Origin: Acidovorax sp. Leaf191
Lineage (GTDB): Bacteria > Pseudomonadota > Gammaproteobacteria > Burkholderiales > Burkholderiaceae_C
Assembly: GCF_001424425.1 (NCBI RefSeq)
Contig: NZ_LMPT01000019.1
Location: forward strand, 557,003-621,002
DNA length: 64,000 nt
Direction of reading: 5' to 3'
Shown: positions 36,655 through 45,902 of the stretch, one piece after another
How positions within the stretch are numbered: position 1 is the stretch's first letter
How the letters are laid out: each line of letters starts with the position of its first letter
Notes under the pieces: generated by a model
The model's input: the letters and a program-made list of their open reading frames with translations, nothing else
The model's database searches: none
What the model was told of the DNA's origin: nothing
Program-made: the position numbers and the translations under genes

Positions 36655-37920
36655 TCAGGCCTTCTTGGCCGCCTCGCGGTACACGAGCAGCGGCGGCTTG
36701 TTTTCTTCGATGGTGGACTCGTCCACCACCACCTTCTCGACGTTGCTCGTATTGGGCAGGTCGAACATCGTGCCGATCAGCGACTGCTCCAGGATCGAGC
36801 GCAGACCACGGGCACCGGTCTTGCGGGCCAGTGCCTTGCGGGCGATGGCCTTGAGCGCCGCAGGACGGATCTCCAGGTCCACGCCTTCCATGGACAAGAG
36901 CTTGCTGTACTGCTTGACCAGCGCGTTCTTGGGCTCGGTCAGGATCTCGACCAGCGCGTCCTCGCTGAGCTCGGCCAGTGCCGTCACCACGGGCATGCGG
37001 CCCACCAATTCGGGGATCAGGCCGAACTTGATCAAGTCCTCGGGCTCGATCTCGGTGAACACTTCGGTCAGCGAGCGCTGCTTCTTGCTCTTGACCGATG
37101 CGCCAAAGCCGATGCCCGATGCCTCGGTGCGGTTCTCGATGACCTTCTCCAGGCCCGCGAAAGCGCCGCCGCAAATGAACAGGATGTTGGTCGTGTCGAT
37201 CTGCAGGAAGTCCTGGTTCGGGTGCTTGCGCCCGCCCTGGGGCGGCACGCTGGCCATGGTGCCTTCGATGAGCTTGAGCAGCGCCTGCTGCACGCCCTCG
37301 CCCGACACGTCGCGGGTGATGCTGGGGTTGTCCGACTTGCGCGAGATCTTGTCGATTTCGTCGATGTAGACGATGCCGCGCTGCGCGCGCTCGACTTCGT
37401 AGTTGCAGCTTTGCAGCAGCTTCTGGACGATGTTCTCCACGTCCTCGCCCACATAGCCGGCTTCGGTCAGCGTGGTGGCGTCGGCCATCACGAAAGGCAC
37501 GTCCAGCATGCGCGCCAGCGTCTGGGCCAGCAGCGTCTTGCCCGAGCCCGTGGGCCCGATCAGCAGGATGTTGCTCTTGGACAGCTCCACATCGTCCTTG
37601 TGGGCCTTGTCCTTGTGGCGCAGGCGCTTGTAGTGGTTGTACACCGCCACTGCCAGCGTGCGCTTGGCCACGTCCTGGCCGATCACGTAGTTGTCCAGGT
37701 TGGTCTTGATCTCCACCGGCGTGGGCAGATCGCTGCGGCCTTCACGCGCCACGTCACCGGCCGGCAGCTCATCGCGAATGATTTCGTTGCACAGGTCAAT
37801 GCACTCGTCGCAGATAAAGACGGACGGACCGGCGATCAGCTTCTTCACTTCATGCTGGCTTTTGCCGCAGAAAGAGCAGTAGAGGGTTTTTTCGCTGGAA
37901 GAGCCTTTTTTCTCGGCCAT
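36655..37920 (-). CDS. clpX: ClpXP protease ATP-binding unfoldase ClpX
   Basis: 421-residue AAA+ unfoldase feeding substrates to ClpP. N-terminal zinc domain with four Cys (CSFCGKSQ and [10 protein letters not shown], residues about 15-43), Walker [16 protein letters not shown], Walker [11 protein letters not shown], the pore-2/sensor region [24 protein letters not shown], and the ClpP-binding IGF-type loop seen here as GFGA. Family-standard length. It lies 101 bases after clpP with an intrinsic terminator between them, so it likely has its own promoter in addition to any read-through. No strong Shine-Dalgarno at its start. Confidence 0.98.
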   Translation of the reverse strand: MAEKKGSSSEKTLYCSFCGKSQHEVKKLIAGPSVFICDECIDLCNEIIRDELPAGDVAREGRSDLPTPVEIKTNLDNYVIGQDVAKRTLAVAVYNHYKRLRHKDKAHKDDVELSKSNILLIGPTGSGKTLLAQTLARMLDVPFVMADATTLTEAGYVGEDVENIVQKLLQSCNYEVERAQRGIVYIDEIDKISRKSDNPSITRDVSGEGVQQALLKLIEGTMASVPPQGGRKHPNQDFLQIDTTNILFICGGAFAGLEKVIENRTEASGIGFGASVKSKKQRSLTEVFTEIEPEDLIKFGLIPELVGRMPVVTALAELSEDALVEILTEPKNALVKQYSKLLSMEGVDLEIRPAALKAIARKALARKTGARGLRSILEQSLIGTMFDLPNTSNVEKVVVDESTIEENKPPLLVYREAAKKA

Positions 37921-37965
37921 GGGGGCAATGCCTTGTTACGTACGGAAAGTTGTCGGGATGATAAC

Positions 37966-38004
37966 CAAATAAAAAACGGCGTCTTCCCCGGGGGAAAACG
38001 CCGC
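37966..38004 (-). terminator. Intrinsic terminator between clpP and clpX
   Basis: Minus strand GGCGTTTTCCCC / GGGGAAGACGCC (one G-U pair), then GTTTTTTATTTGG. A strong hairpin plus U-run directly after clpP, implying that clpX is at least partly transcribed separately. Confidence 0.85.
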
Positions 38005-38021
38005 CGCGCCGCCTGGGCGAA

Positions 38022-38630
38022 TCAGGAACGCTTGTTGATCACCTGGTCGACCAGGCCGTATTCCTTGGACTCCTCGGCCGACAGGAAGTAGTCGCGCTCG
38101 GTGTCGCGCTGGATCTTTTCCAGCGGCTGGCCGGTGCGCTCGGCCAGGATCTTGTTGAGCTGCTCGCGGGTCTTCAGGATCTCGCGCGCATGGATCTCGA
38201 TCTCGGTCGCCTGGCCCTGCATGCCGCCCAGGGGCTGGTGGATCATGACCTTGGAGTTGGGCAGCGCGAAACGCTTGCCCTTGGCGCCTGCGGCCAGCAG
38301 GAACGCGCCCATGCTGGCGGCCATGCCGGTGCACAGCGTCGACACGTCGGGCTTGATGAAGTTCATGGTGTCGTAGATCGCCATGCCCGCGCTCACCGAG
38401 CCACCGGGGGAGTTGATGTAGAACGACACGTCCTTGTCGGGGTTCTCGCTTTCGAGGAACAGCAGCTGCGCCACGACGAGGTTGGCGGTCTGGTCATTGA
38501 CCGGGCCCACCAGGAAGATCACGCGCTCCTTGAGCAGGCGCGAGTAGATGTCGTAGGACCGTTCGCCACGGCCCGACTGCTCGATGACCATCGGGACCAT
38601 GCCCAGGCCTTGTAATTCCAATGCGCTCAT
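38022..38630 (-). CDS. clpP: ATP-dependent Clp protease proteolytic subunit
   Basis: 202-residue serine protease subunit forming the tetradecameric chamber. Catalytic triad S106 in [10 protein letters not shown]131 in MIHQPLGG and D180 in [28 protein letters not shown] is the handle/oxyanion region. GGAG about 7 bases before ATG 38630 fixes the start; the frame to 38756 runs into the tig-clpP spacer. Short N-terminal propeptide expected. Middle gene of tig-clpP-clpX-lon. Confidence 0.98.
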   Translation of the reverse strand: MSALELQGLGMVPMVIEQSGRGERSYDIYSRLLKERVIFLVGPVNDQTANLVVAQLLFLESENPDKDVSFYINSPGGSVSAGMAIYDTMNFIKPDVSTLCTGMAASMGAFLLAAGAKGKRFALPNSKVMIHQPLGGMQGQATEIEIHAREILKTREQLNKILAERTGQPLEKIQRDTERDYFLSAEESKEYGLVDQVINKRS

Positions 38631-38670
38631 TTTTTCTCCAGTCAAGCAGGTACTGTACCCAGAAATGAAT

Positions 38671-38700
38671 TGGGGCTTGTGCCCGAAAGCACAAGCCCCT
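38671..38700 (-). terminator. Hairpin between tig and clpP
   Basis: GGGGCTTGTGC (38672-38682) / GCACAAGCCCC (38689-38699), 11-bp stem, 6-base loop. On the minus strand it is followed by AATTCATTTC, a weak U-tract. It lies 41-58 bases before clpP, so it could be a partial terminator of tig or an mRNA processing structure setting the tig:clpP ratio. Confidence 0.55.
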
Positions 38701-38762
38701 GGTGTGTCGCCCACCACCGGAAACTCCGACAAGGAGACACCGGCGGGGTGTGGCACAGGCTA

Positions 38763-40076
38763 TCAGCCTTGTTGAGCCATCAGTTCGTCGAAGGATACGG
38801 CCTTTTCCACCACCTTGGCCTTGCCCAGCACGAAATCGGTCACGTTGTTTTCGATGACAACGGCTTCGACTTCAGCCAGGCGCTGACGGTCGCCGAAGTA
38901 CCAGCGCACGACGTCTTCAGGCTTCTCGTAGCTGGCGGCCAGCTCGTCGATGTGGGCCTTGAGCTGCTCGGGCTTGGCCTGCAGGTTGTTGGCACGCACC
39001 AGTTCAGCCACCACCAGGCCCAGGCGCACGCGGCGCTCGGCTTGGGGGCGGAACACGTCTTCAGGGATCTCGGCCTTGTCGGCGTCCTTGATGCCGCGCT
39101 GCTTGAGCTCGGCACGGGCGCCTTCCAGCAGGCGGGCGATTTCAGCCTGCACGCTGGCGTTGGGCAGGTCGAGCTCGGCCTTGCCGACCAGGGCGTCCAT
39201 CACGGCCTGCTTGTTGCGGGCCAGCAGGCGGAACTTGACTTCGCGCTCCAGGTTCTTCTTGATGTCGGCGCGCAGGCCGTCCACGGAACCGTCGGCGATG
39301 CCCAGCGACTTGGCCAGGGCGTCGTTCACTTCGGGCAGGTGGGCGGCTTCGATCTTCTTGACGGTCACGAGGAAGTCGGCGGTCTTGCCGGCGACGTCCT
39401 TGCCGTGGTACTCAGCGGGGAAGGCCAGGGGGAAGGTCTTGCTTTCGCCAGACTTCATGCCACGCACTGCGTCTTCGAATTCCTTGAGCATCTGGCCTTC
39501 GCCGACCAGGAACTGGAAGTCTTCTGCCTTGCCGCCGTCGAAGGGTTCGCCGTCGATCTTGCCTTCGAAGTCCACGGTCACGCGGTCGCCGTCTTGCGCA
39601 GCGGCGTCGATGGCGCGCTGGGCGAAGCTGCGGCGCTGCTTGCGCAGGATGTCGATGGTCTTGTCGATGGCGGCATCGGTCACTTCGGCCGACAGCTTTT
39701 CGACTTCGGCGTCCGACAGGTCGGCGATCTGGACTTCAGGGAACACTTCGAAGATGGCATCGAACGTGACCTGGCCTTCGGGAGCGCCTTCCTTTTCGGT
39801 GATGCGGGGCTGGCCGGCCACGCGCAGGTTGGCTTCGTTGGCAGCCACGGCAAAGGCTTCACCGACCTTGTCGTTGAGCACTTCGTACTGCACCGAGTAG
39901 CCGTAGCGCTGTGCCACCACGTTCATGGGCACCTTGCCGGGACGAAAGCCATCCATCTTGACCGTGCGGGCCAGGCGCTTGAGGCGCGTGTCGACTTCGG
40001 ACTGGATCAGGGTGACGGGCACGCTCAGCGTAATCTTGCGCTCGAGCTTCTCAAGGGTTTCAACAGTAACGGCCAT
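38763..40076 (-). CDS. tig: Trigger factor
   Basis: 437-residue ribosome-associated chaperone and prolyl isomerase. N-terminal ribosome-binding domain with the signature [12 protein letters not shown] (about residues 44-55), FKBP-like isomerase domain about 150-245 ([20 protein letters not shown]), and a long helical C-terminal arm. AGAGGAA precedes ATG 40076. First protein gene of the quality-control cluster; a tRNA-Leu gene lies 76 bases upstream on the same strand, a common layout in this family. Confidence 0.97.
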   Translation of the reverse strand: MAVTVETLEKLERKITLSVPVTLIQSEVDTRLKRLARTVKMDGFRPGKVPMNVVAQRYGYSVQYEVLNDKVGEAFAVAANEANLRVAGQPRITEKEGAPEGQVTFDAIFEVFPEVQIADLSDAEVEKLSAEVTDAAIDKTIDILRKQRRSFAQRAIDAAAQDGDRVTVDFEGKIDGEPFDGGKAEDFQFLVGEGQMLKEFEDAVRGMKSGESKTFPLAFPAEYHGKDVAGKTADFLVTVKKIEAAHLPEVNDALAKSLGIADGSVDGLRADIKKNLEREVKFRLLARNKQAVMDALVGKAELDLPNASVQAEIARLLEGARAELKQRGIKDADKAEIPEDVFRPQAERRVRLGLVVAELVRANNLQAKPEQLKAHIDELAASYEKPEDVVRWYFGDRQRLAEVEAVVIENNVTDFVLGKAKVVEKAVSFDELMAQQG

Positions 40077-40151
40077 GGCTATTCCTCTTATGGATGTGGA
40101 TCGTGCTGGCTGCAGCGCAGCAGCGCCGTGTTCCGCAAAGTCTCACAGGGG

Positions 40152-40238
40152 TGGTGCGCGGGGGGGGACTCGAACCCCCACACCATTGCTGGCGTCAGGA
40201 CCTAAACCTGGTGCGTCTACCAATTTCGCCACCCGCGC
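40152..40238 (-). tRNA. tRNA-Leu (anticodon UAG)
   Basis: Acceptor GCGCGGG/CCCGCGC, anticodon loop TTTAGGT giving UAG, long variable arm (class II), T-loop GTTCGAG, encoded CCA at 40152-40154. Immediately upstream of tig. Confidence 0.97.
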
Positions 40239-40332
40239 GGTTCTACAACAAACAAACAGGCGGCAACCGGAGCTGCCGCCTGTGTGAAATCGGTCAACCT
40301 TCTATTTTACCCTGATGCGGGCAGGCTGGGAA

Positions 40333-43300
40333 TTATTGACCCCCAAGAAGATCCGGCTCGGGCCGTTTGACACGGAACCACGCAGCGTACATCGCAGGCA
40401 GCGCGAGCAGCGTGAGCACGGTGGCCACCACCAGCCCGCCCATGATGGCCACGGCCATCGGGCCCCAGAACACGCTGCGCGACAGCGGGATCATGGCCAG
40501 CACCGCGGCGGCCGCCGTCAGCACGATGGGACGCAGGCGGCGCACGGCCGACTCGACGATGGCGTCCCACGCGGGGATGCCCTTGGCGCGGTCCTGCTCG
40601 ATCTGGTCGATCAGGATCACCGAGTTGCGCTGGATCATGCCCATGAGCGCGATCACGCCCAGCAGCGCCACGAAGCCGAACGGACGGTTGAGCAGCAGCA
40701 GTGCGGCCGAGACCCCCGCGATCCCCAGGAACCCGGTGATGTACACCAGGAACGCACGGCTGAAGCTGTGCAGCTGCAGCATCAGCAAGGTGAACACCAG
40801 GAACAGCATGACAGGCACTCCCGCCATGATGGAGCTGGTGCCCTTGGAGCTTTCCTCCACCGCGCCGGCCACTTCGATGCGGTAGGCGCCCTGCCCTGCA
40901 GCGTGCCATTTGTCCTCGATGGCCTTGAGTGCCGGCTGCAGCGCCGCCGTCACGGTGGCGCCCTGCAGGCCTTCGGTCACGTCGCCCTGCACGGTGATGG
41001 CGTAGTCGCGGTTCTCGCGCCACATCACGCCCGGCTCCCAGGTGAACACGGGCTTGGCGATCTGCGTGAGCGGGATCGACTTGCCCGAGGCCGTGGGCAG
41101 GTAGGCGTTGGCGATGTCGGTGATCGCGTTGCGCTCGTCCAGCGGCTGGCGCAGCACGATGTCGATCAGCTTGTCGCCCTCGCGGAACTGGCCCACCTGC
41201 GTGCCCGACAGGATGGTCTTGGAGGCCTGCGCGATGGACTGGCTCGTCACGCCCAGAGCGCGCGCCTTGGCCTGGTCGACCTCCAGGCGCAGCACCTTCA
41301 CGGATTCGTTCCAGTTGTCGTTCACGCCACGCATGTCGGCATTCTGGCGCAGCACGGCCTTGACCTCGTCGGCCCGCTCGCGCAGCACCAGCGGCTCGGG
41401 GCCCACCACGCGGAACTGCACGGGGTATGGCACCGGCGGCCCGTTGGGCAGCAGCTTCACGCGGCCGCGCACTTCGGGGAACTCCTCGGCCAGCAGGGCC
41501 GGCAGCTTGACGCGCAGCGATTCGCGCAGCGCCAGGTCCTTGGGCAGCACGATGAACTGCGACACGTTGCTTTGCGGGAACACCTGGTCCAGCGGCAGGT
41601 AAAAGCGCGGCACGCCCGAGCCCACCCAGGTGCTGACCGACGTCACGCCGGCCTCGGCCATCAGGCGCTGCTCCACGCGCTTGGTGACCTCTTCATTGCC
41701 CGCGAACGACGTACCCTCGGGGAACCAGATGTCCACCAGGATCTCGGGCCGGCTCGAATCCGGGAAGAACTGCTGCTGCACCTTGCCCATGCCGACGATG
41801 CCCAGCACGAAGATCAGGATGGTGATGCCGATGGTGATCCAGCGGTGCAGCACGCACCAGTTCACCAGGCGGCGGAACGCGCGGTAGAACGGGCTGTCGA
41901 ACACCTCGTGCGCGCCCTCGGCGGTGCCGTGGTGCTCCTGCGCATGCAGCACGTGCTCGGGCACCTTCAGCAGCAGCGTCCCCAGGTAGGGCACGAAGTA
42001 CACCGACACGATCCAGCTCAGGACCAGCGCGATCACGGTCACGGCGAAGATGGCGAAGGTGTACTCGCCCGTCGTCGACTTGGCCAGGCCGATGGGCAGA
42101 AAGCCCGCGGCGGTGATCAGCGTGCCGGTGAGCATGGGCATGGCGGTGATCTCGTACGCGAAGGTGGCGGCGCGCACCTTGTCGTAGCCCTCTTCGAGCT
42201 TGAGCACCATCATCTCCACCGCAATGATCGCGTCGTCCACCAGCAGGCCCAGCGCGATGATGAGCGAGCCCAGCGAGATCTTGTGCAGGCCGATGCCCCA
42301 GTACCACATGGCCAGGAAGGTCACGGCCAGCACCAGCGGAATGGTGATGCCCACCACCATGCCCGGGCGCGGGTCGATGTACCAGCGCTTCCACAGCGGC
42401 TGCTTGCCCGGCCGGCGGTGAAAGCCCAGCGCGATGAAGCTCACGGCCAGCACGATGACCACGGCCTCGATCAGCACCTTCACAAACTCATTGACCGACG
42501 TGGACACCGCGGTGGGCTGGTCCTGCACATTGACCAGCTTGACCCCGGCGGGCAGCGACGCGGCGATGCGGTCGGTGGCCGTGTGCAGTGCCTTGCCCAG
42601 CGCGATGATGTCGCCACCCTTGGTCATCGACACCCCCAGCGCGATCACCTCGCGTCCCTGGTGGCGCACCTTCACGGTGGCCGGGTCCACATAGCCGCGC
42701 TTGATCTCGGCGATGTCCGACAGGCGCAGCTGCGCGCCCGAGGGGCCGCGGATGGGCATGGCGGCCAGGTCTTCCACCGCATTGAACTGGCCTTCAACCC
42801 GCACCTGCACCTGGTCCTGCGGCGTCTGGATGGCGCCCGCGCTTTCCACCGCGTTCTGCTGGCCCAGCTGCGCCAGCACCTGGTTCATGTCCAGGCCCAG
42901 CTGCGCCAGGCGCTTTTGCGAGATCTCGATGAAGAGCTTCTCGTCCTGCACGCCGAACTGCTCCACCTTGGCCACGTCGGGCACGCGCAGCAGCTGCTGG
43001 CGGGCGTCGTCGGCAAATTGCTTGAGTTCGGCGTAGCTGAAGCCTTCGGACTCCAGCGCGTAGATCACGCCGTACACATCGCCGAAGTCGTCGTTGAAGA
43101 ACGGGCCCTGGATGCCCTGCGGCAGGGTGTAGCGCATGTCGCCCACCTTCTTGCGCACGCTGTACCAGACATTGGCCACGTCGCCGGGCTTGGAGGAGTC
43201 CTTGATCTGGAAAATGATCTGCGACTCGCCGGGCTTGGAATAGCTGCGGATCTTGTCCGCATACGGCACCTCTTGCAGCGTGCGCTCGATCTTGTCGGTG

Positions 43301-43515
43301 ACCTGCTCGGCCACCTGCTGCGCCGTGGCGCCGGGCCAGTAGGTGCGCACCACCATCGCGCGGAAGGTGAACGGAGGGTCTTCGTCCTGCCCCAGCTGGA
43401 AGTAGGCCATGAAGCCCAGCAGCATCAGCACCAGCATCAGGTAGCGCGTGAGCGCGGGGTGGTCGAGCGCCCACTTGGAGAGGTTGAACCCCTCCTTCGG
43501 TTGTACTTGCGTCAT
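40333..43515 (-). CDS. RND efflux transporter permease
   Basis: 1060-residue inner-membrane proton-driven pump of the AcrB/HAE-like superfamily, usual length. First helix about 23-40 (YLMLVLMLLGFMAYFQLG), large periplasmic loops after helices 1 and 7, and conserved helix-4 GLLVDDAIIAVEMMVLKLEEG with the two Asp of the proton relay. The N-terminal ordering (GFNLSKWALDHPALTRYL) and GQDEDPPFTFRAMVVRTYWPGA resemble the TriC/VmeI-like subgroup rather than classical AcrB; the substrate is not deducible. Its adaptor is encoded just upstream (11 bases apart, same strand). No outer-membrane TolC-type gene lies in the window. Confidence 0.94.
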   Translation of the reverse strand: MTQVQPKEGFNLSKWALDHPALTRYLMLVLMLLGFMAYFQLGQDEDPPFTFRAMVVRTYWPGATAQQVAEQVTDKIERTLQEVPYADKIRSYSKPGESQIIFQIKDSSKPGDVANVWYSVRKKVGDMRYTLPQGIQGPFFNDDFGDVYGVIYALESEGFSYAELKQFADDARQQLLRVPDVAKVEQFGVQDEKLFIEISQKRLAQLGLDMNQVLAQLGQQNAVESAGAIQTPQDQVQVRVEGQFNAVEDLAAMPIRGPSGAQLRLSDIAEIKRGYVDPATVKVRHQGREVIALGVSMTKGGDIIALGKALHTATDRIAASLPAGVKLVNVQDQPTAVSTSVNEFVKVLIEAVVIVLAVSFIALGFHRRPGKQPLWKRWYIDPRPGMVVGITIPLVLAVTFLAMWYWGIGLHKISLGSLIIALGLLVDDAIIAVEMMVLKLEEGYDKVRAATFAYEITAMPMLTGTLITAAGFLPIGLAKSTTGEYTFAIFAVTVIALVLSWIVSVYFVPYLGTLLLKVPEHVLHAQEHHGTAEGAHEVFDSPFYRAFRRLVNWCVLHRWITIGITILIFVLGIVGMGKVQQQFFPDSSRPEILVDIWFPEGTSFAGNEEVTKRVEQRLMAEAGVTSVSTWVGSGVPRFYLPLDQVFPQSNVSQFIVLPKDLALRESLRVKLPALLAEEFPEVRGRVKLLPNGPPVPYPVQFRVVGPEPLVLRERADEVKAVLRQNADMRGVNDNWNESVKVLRLEVDQAKARALGVTSQSIAQASKTILSGTQVGQFREGDKLIDIVLRQPLDERNAITDIANAYLPTASGKSIPLTQIAKPVFTWEPGVMWRENRDYAITVQGDVTEGLQGATVTAALQPALKAIEDKWHAAGQGAYRIEVAGAVEESSKGTSSIMAGVPVMLFLVFTLLMLQLHSFSRAFLVYITGFLGIAGVSAALLLLNRPFGFVALLGVIALMGMIQRNSVILIDQIEQDRAKGIPAWDAIVESAVRRLRPIVLTAAAAVLAMIPLSRSVFWGPMAVAIMGGLVVATVLTLLALPAMYAAWFRVKRPEPDLLGGQ

Positions 43516-43526
43516 GGCAGCGGCCC

Positions 43527-44756
43527 TTACTTGGCGTTCGCGCTGGCGGCGGGCGCCGTGGCGGGAGCCGCGGCCGGGGCCGGCACCGCGGCCGGTGCAG
43601 GGGCTGCTACGGTATTGGTAGCTGTTTGCGCCTTACTGGCGGGCGCTGCAGCCGTTTTTGGCTGGTACACCACCACTTTCTGCCCCGGCGACAGCACGTG
43701 CACGCCCGTGGCCACCACCTGCATGCCCGGGGTGAGGCCGCCGGCCACCACCGCCTCGTTGCCATCGGCCGTGGCGATCTGCACCGCCTGCGACTTGACG
43801 GTGCCGCTGGCGGCGTCGTAGACCCACACCGCCGTGGTCTGGCCCTCCTGGCGCAAGGCGCTGGTGGGCAGCTTGATGGCGGGAATGCCCACATGGCTCA
43901 GCGCCTTGGGCTTCACATACACGGTGGAGCCCAGCGGCGGCACGTCGGCGCCGTCGATGGCCACCTTGACCTGGTAGGTGCGGGTGGCAGCGTCGGCGCT
44001 GGCGGCCACTTCGCGCACGCGGCCCACCAGCTCGGCCCCGGTGGACCAACCGCGCACCGTCACCTCGGAGTCCGGAGCGATCACGCCGACCTTGTCCTCG
44101 GGCACCGCAAACACCACATCCCGCGGCCCGTCCTGCGCAATGCGCACCACCGGCGTGCCGGCGGTCACCACCTGGCCCGGCTCGGCGTCGATGCCGGTGA
44201 TCACGCCCGACACATCGGCCACCAGCGTCGTGTAGGCGGCCTGGTTGCCCTGCGACGACAGTTGCGCGCGCGCCTGGTCCAGCGTGGCCTGCGCGGCCTT
44301 GAGGGTGGCATCGCGGCGCTCCAGCTCGGCACCGCTGATGAAGTTCTGGTCCTTGAGCGCCTGGTAGCGCTTGTAGTCGGCGGCGGCCAGGTCGCGCTGC
44401 GTGGTGGCCGATGCCAGTTGCGCCCGCGCGGCGTCGGTGGCCAGTTGGTAGTCCTTGGGGTCCAACTGCGCCAGCACCGCGCCCGCGCGCACCCGCTGGC
44501 CCAGCTCGGCCTGGCGCTTGACGATCTTGCCCGCCACCCGGAACCCCAGGCGCGACTCCACGCGCGCGCGCACTTCGCCCGAATACTCGAGGCTCGACTG
44601 CAGCGCCCCCACACCCACCGTCAACAGCTTGACGGAGCGCACGGGCTCCTCAGGAGGGGCCGGGCGTGAGCAAGCGGCTAGCAAGGCCGCGGTGGCCAGC
44701 ACCAGCAGCGACCTGCGGGGCCATGGGGAAGACCGCTTGGCGGAGGGAGTGCGCAT
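43527..44756 (-). CDS. RND efflux periplasmic adaptor lipoprotein (MFP)
   Basis: 409-residue membrane-fusion protein linking the RND pump to an outer-membrane channel. Signal with lipobox LAAC, Cys29; lipoyl/barrel-sandwich half GFRVAGKIVKRQAELGQRVR, alpha-hairpin about 120-185, second lipoyl half near GVITGIDAEPGQVVTAGTPV, and beta-barrel (IAPDSEVTVRGWSTGAELVG). Start at ATG 44756 rather than 44798. The last about 55 residues are Ala/Pro/Thr low complexity and overlap a family-A DNA repeat (43606-43664). Upstream lies a TetR-type palindrome. Confidence 0.93.
   Translation of the reverse strand: MRTPSAKRSSPWPRRSLLVLATAALLAACSRPAPPEEPVRSVKLLTVGVGALQSSLEYSGEVRARVESRLGFRVAGKIVKRQAELGQRVRAGAVLAQLDPKDYQLATDAARAQLASATTQRDLAAADYKRYQALKDQNFISGAELERRDATLKAAQATLDQARAQLSSQGNQAAYTTLVADVSGVITGIDAEPGQVVTAGTPVVRIAQDGPRDVVFAVPEDKVGVIAPDSEVTVRGWSTGAELVGRVREVAASADAATRTYQVKVAIDGADVPPLGSTVYVKPKALSHVGIPAIKLPTSALRQEGQTTAVWVYDAASGTVKSQAVQIATADGNEAVVAGGLTPGMQVVATGVHVLSPGQKVVVYQPKTAAAPASKAQTATNTVAAPAPAAVPAPAAAPATAPAASANAK
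43606..43664 (+). repeat. Repeat family A, copy inside adaptor coding sequence
   Basis: GCTACGGTATTGGTAGCTGT, then TTGCGCC-TTACTGGC-GGGCGCTGCAGCC and TTTTTGGC, matching the order of the other copies (GCTA...TAGCTG, GCGC, ACTGG spacer, GCGCT, T-run). It is entirely inside the adaptor gene and is translated on the opposite strand as part of its Ala-rich tail. Confidence 0.6.
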
Positions 44757-44871
44757 GGGAGATCCGTTGAAATTTATGAAAGCAGCCAGAAATTGCACGC
44801 ACAGCGCAAAGCAGACAGCCCGCGCCGAAGGGCGGACGATCGATCCGCTCAGGATGTGTTTTTGTTTAATG

Positions 44872-44885
44872 ACTGACCGGTTAGT
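44872..44885. promoter_or_regulatory. TetR-type operator palindrome
   Basis: ACTGACC|GGTTAGT, a 14-base dyad with one mismatched pair in each arm, in an otherwise AT-rich stretch between the RND adaptor (minus) and hpnC (plus, 45 bases on). ACC/GGT-centred dyads of this kind are typical TetR/AcrR operators of efflux operons. No TetR gene is in the window. Confidence 0.5.
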
Positions 44886-44930
44886 AATCTATGAGAACCG
44901 GCCCCGTCTTGTCAAGCGACAATTCGGGGT

Positions 44931-45857
44931 GTGAACGACCGCCCCAGCCCTCCCCCCTCGCCCGCCCAGGCCACAGCCACGATTACGGCCTCGCCATCTG
45001 CGGCCAACGCTGCCGACGCCGTGGCAGCCCCCGTTACGCACTACGAGAACTTCCCCGTCGCCTCGGTGCTGTGCCCGCCCCACCTGCGCCAGCCGATTGC
45101 CGCCATCTACGGTTTTGCCCGCACGGCCGACGACATCGCCGATGAAGGCGACGCCCCCGCCGCCGACCGCCTGGCCGACCTGGCCGCTTTTCACGCAGAC
45201 CTGATGGCGATTGCACAGGGCCAGCCGCCATCGCCGCGCTGGGCCAGTGTCTTCCTGCCGCTGCAGGCCGTGCTGCGCAGCCACCAGCTGCCGGTGCCGC
45301 TGTTGGCCGACCTGCTCAGCGCCTTTGCGCAGGATGTGGAAAAAACGCGCGACGCCGAGGGCTACGCCGACCGTGCAGAGCTGCTGGACTACTGCCGCCG
45401 CTCCGCCAACCCGGTGGGCCGGCTGCTGCTGCACCTGTACGGCGTGCACGGCGACGAGGCGCTGCGCGAGAGCGACGCCATCTGCACCGCCCTGCAGCTC
45501 ATCAACTTCTGGCAGGACCTGTCGGTGGACATTCCCCGGGGCCGCCACTACCTGCCGCGTGCCGACTGCGTCACCCACGGCGCCAGCCAGGCCGACCTGC
45601 TGGCACTGCACAGCACGCCCGAGACCGCCCGCCTGATCGCCAACTGCGCCCGGTGGGCCCGCGCCAGCATGCACAGCGGCGCGCCCCTGGTGCACCGGCT
45701 GCCCGGCCGCGCCGGCTGGGAGCTGCGCCTGGTGGTACAAGGCGGCCTGCGCATCCTCGACAAGGTCGACGCACTGCAGGGCGGCAGCCTGCACACCCGC
45801 CCGCGCCTGAATGCGTGGGACTGGTGCGTGATGCTGGCGCGCGCCGTGGTGATGTGA
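44931..45857 (+). CDS. hpnC: Squalene synthase HpnC (hydroxysqualene-forming step)
   Basis: 308-residue trans-isoprenyl transferase-like enzyme. HpnC converts presqualene diphosphate to hydroxysqualene in the HpnC/D/E route. Seen: FARTADDIADEGDA (first Asp-rich motif), FAQDVEKTRD, QLINFWQDLSVDIPRGRHYLP (second). It starts at GTG 44931 with an about 40-residue Pro/Ala-rich leader; no better ATG exists. Divergent from the RND adaptor with a TetR-type dyad between. hpnD and hpnE are 5 kb downstream on the same strand. Confidence 0.92.
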   Translation: MNDRPSPPPSPAQATATITASPSAANAADAVAAPVTHYENFPVASVLCPPHLRQPIAAIYGFARTADDIADEGDAPAADRLADLAAFHADLMAIAQGQPPSPRWASVFLPLQAVLRSHQLPVPLLADLLSAFAQDVEKTRDAEGYADRAELLDYCRRSANPVGRLLLHLYGVHGDEALRESDAICTALQLINFWQDLSVDIPRGRHYLPRADCVTHGASQADLLALHSTPETARLIANCARWARASMHSGAPLVHRLPGRAGWELRLVVQGGLRILDKVDALQGGSLHTRPRLNAWDWCVMLARAVVM

Positions 45858-45902
45858 TGGGACCGGAGGCTGCGGGCTCGGCGCAGGGCCGCGCCCGCAG
45901 CC

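Noticed and set aside
33897-36854. 985-codon plus-strand frame opposite lon
   Set aside because: Antisense of lon, low-complexity Leu/His/Val/Ala translation.
40315-43821. 1168-codon plus-strand frame opposite the RND permease
   Set aside because: Antisense shadow with no membrane or domain pattern.
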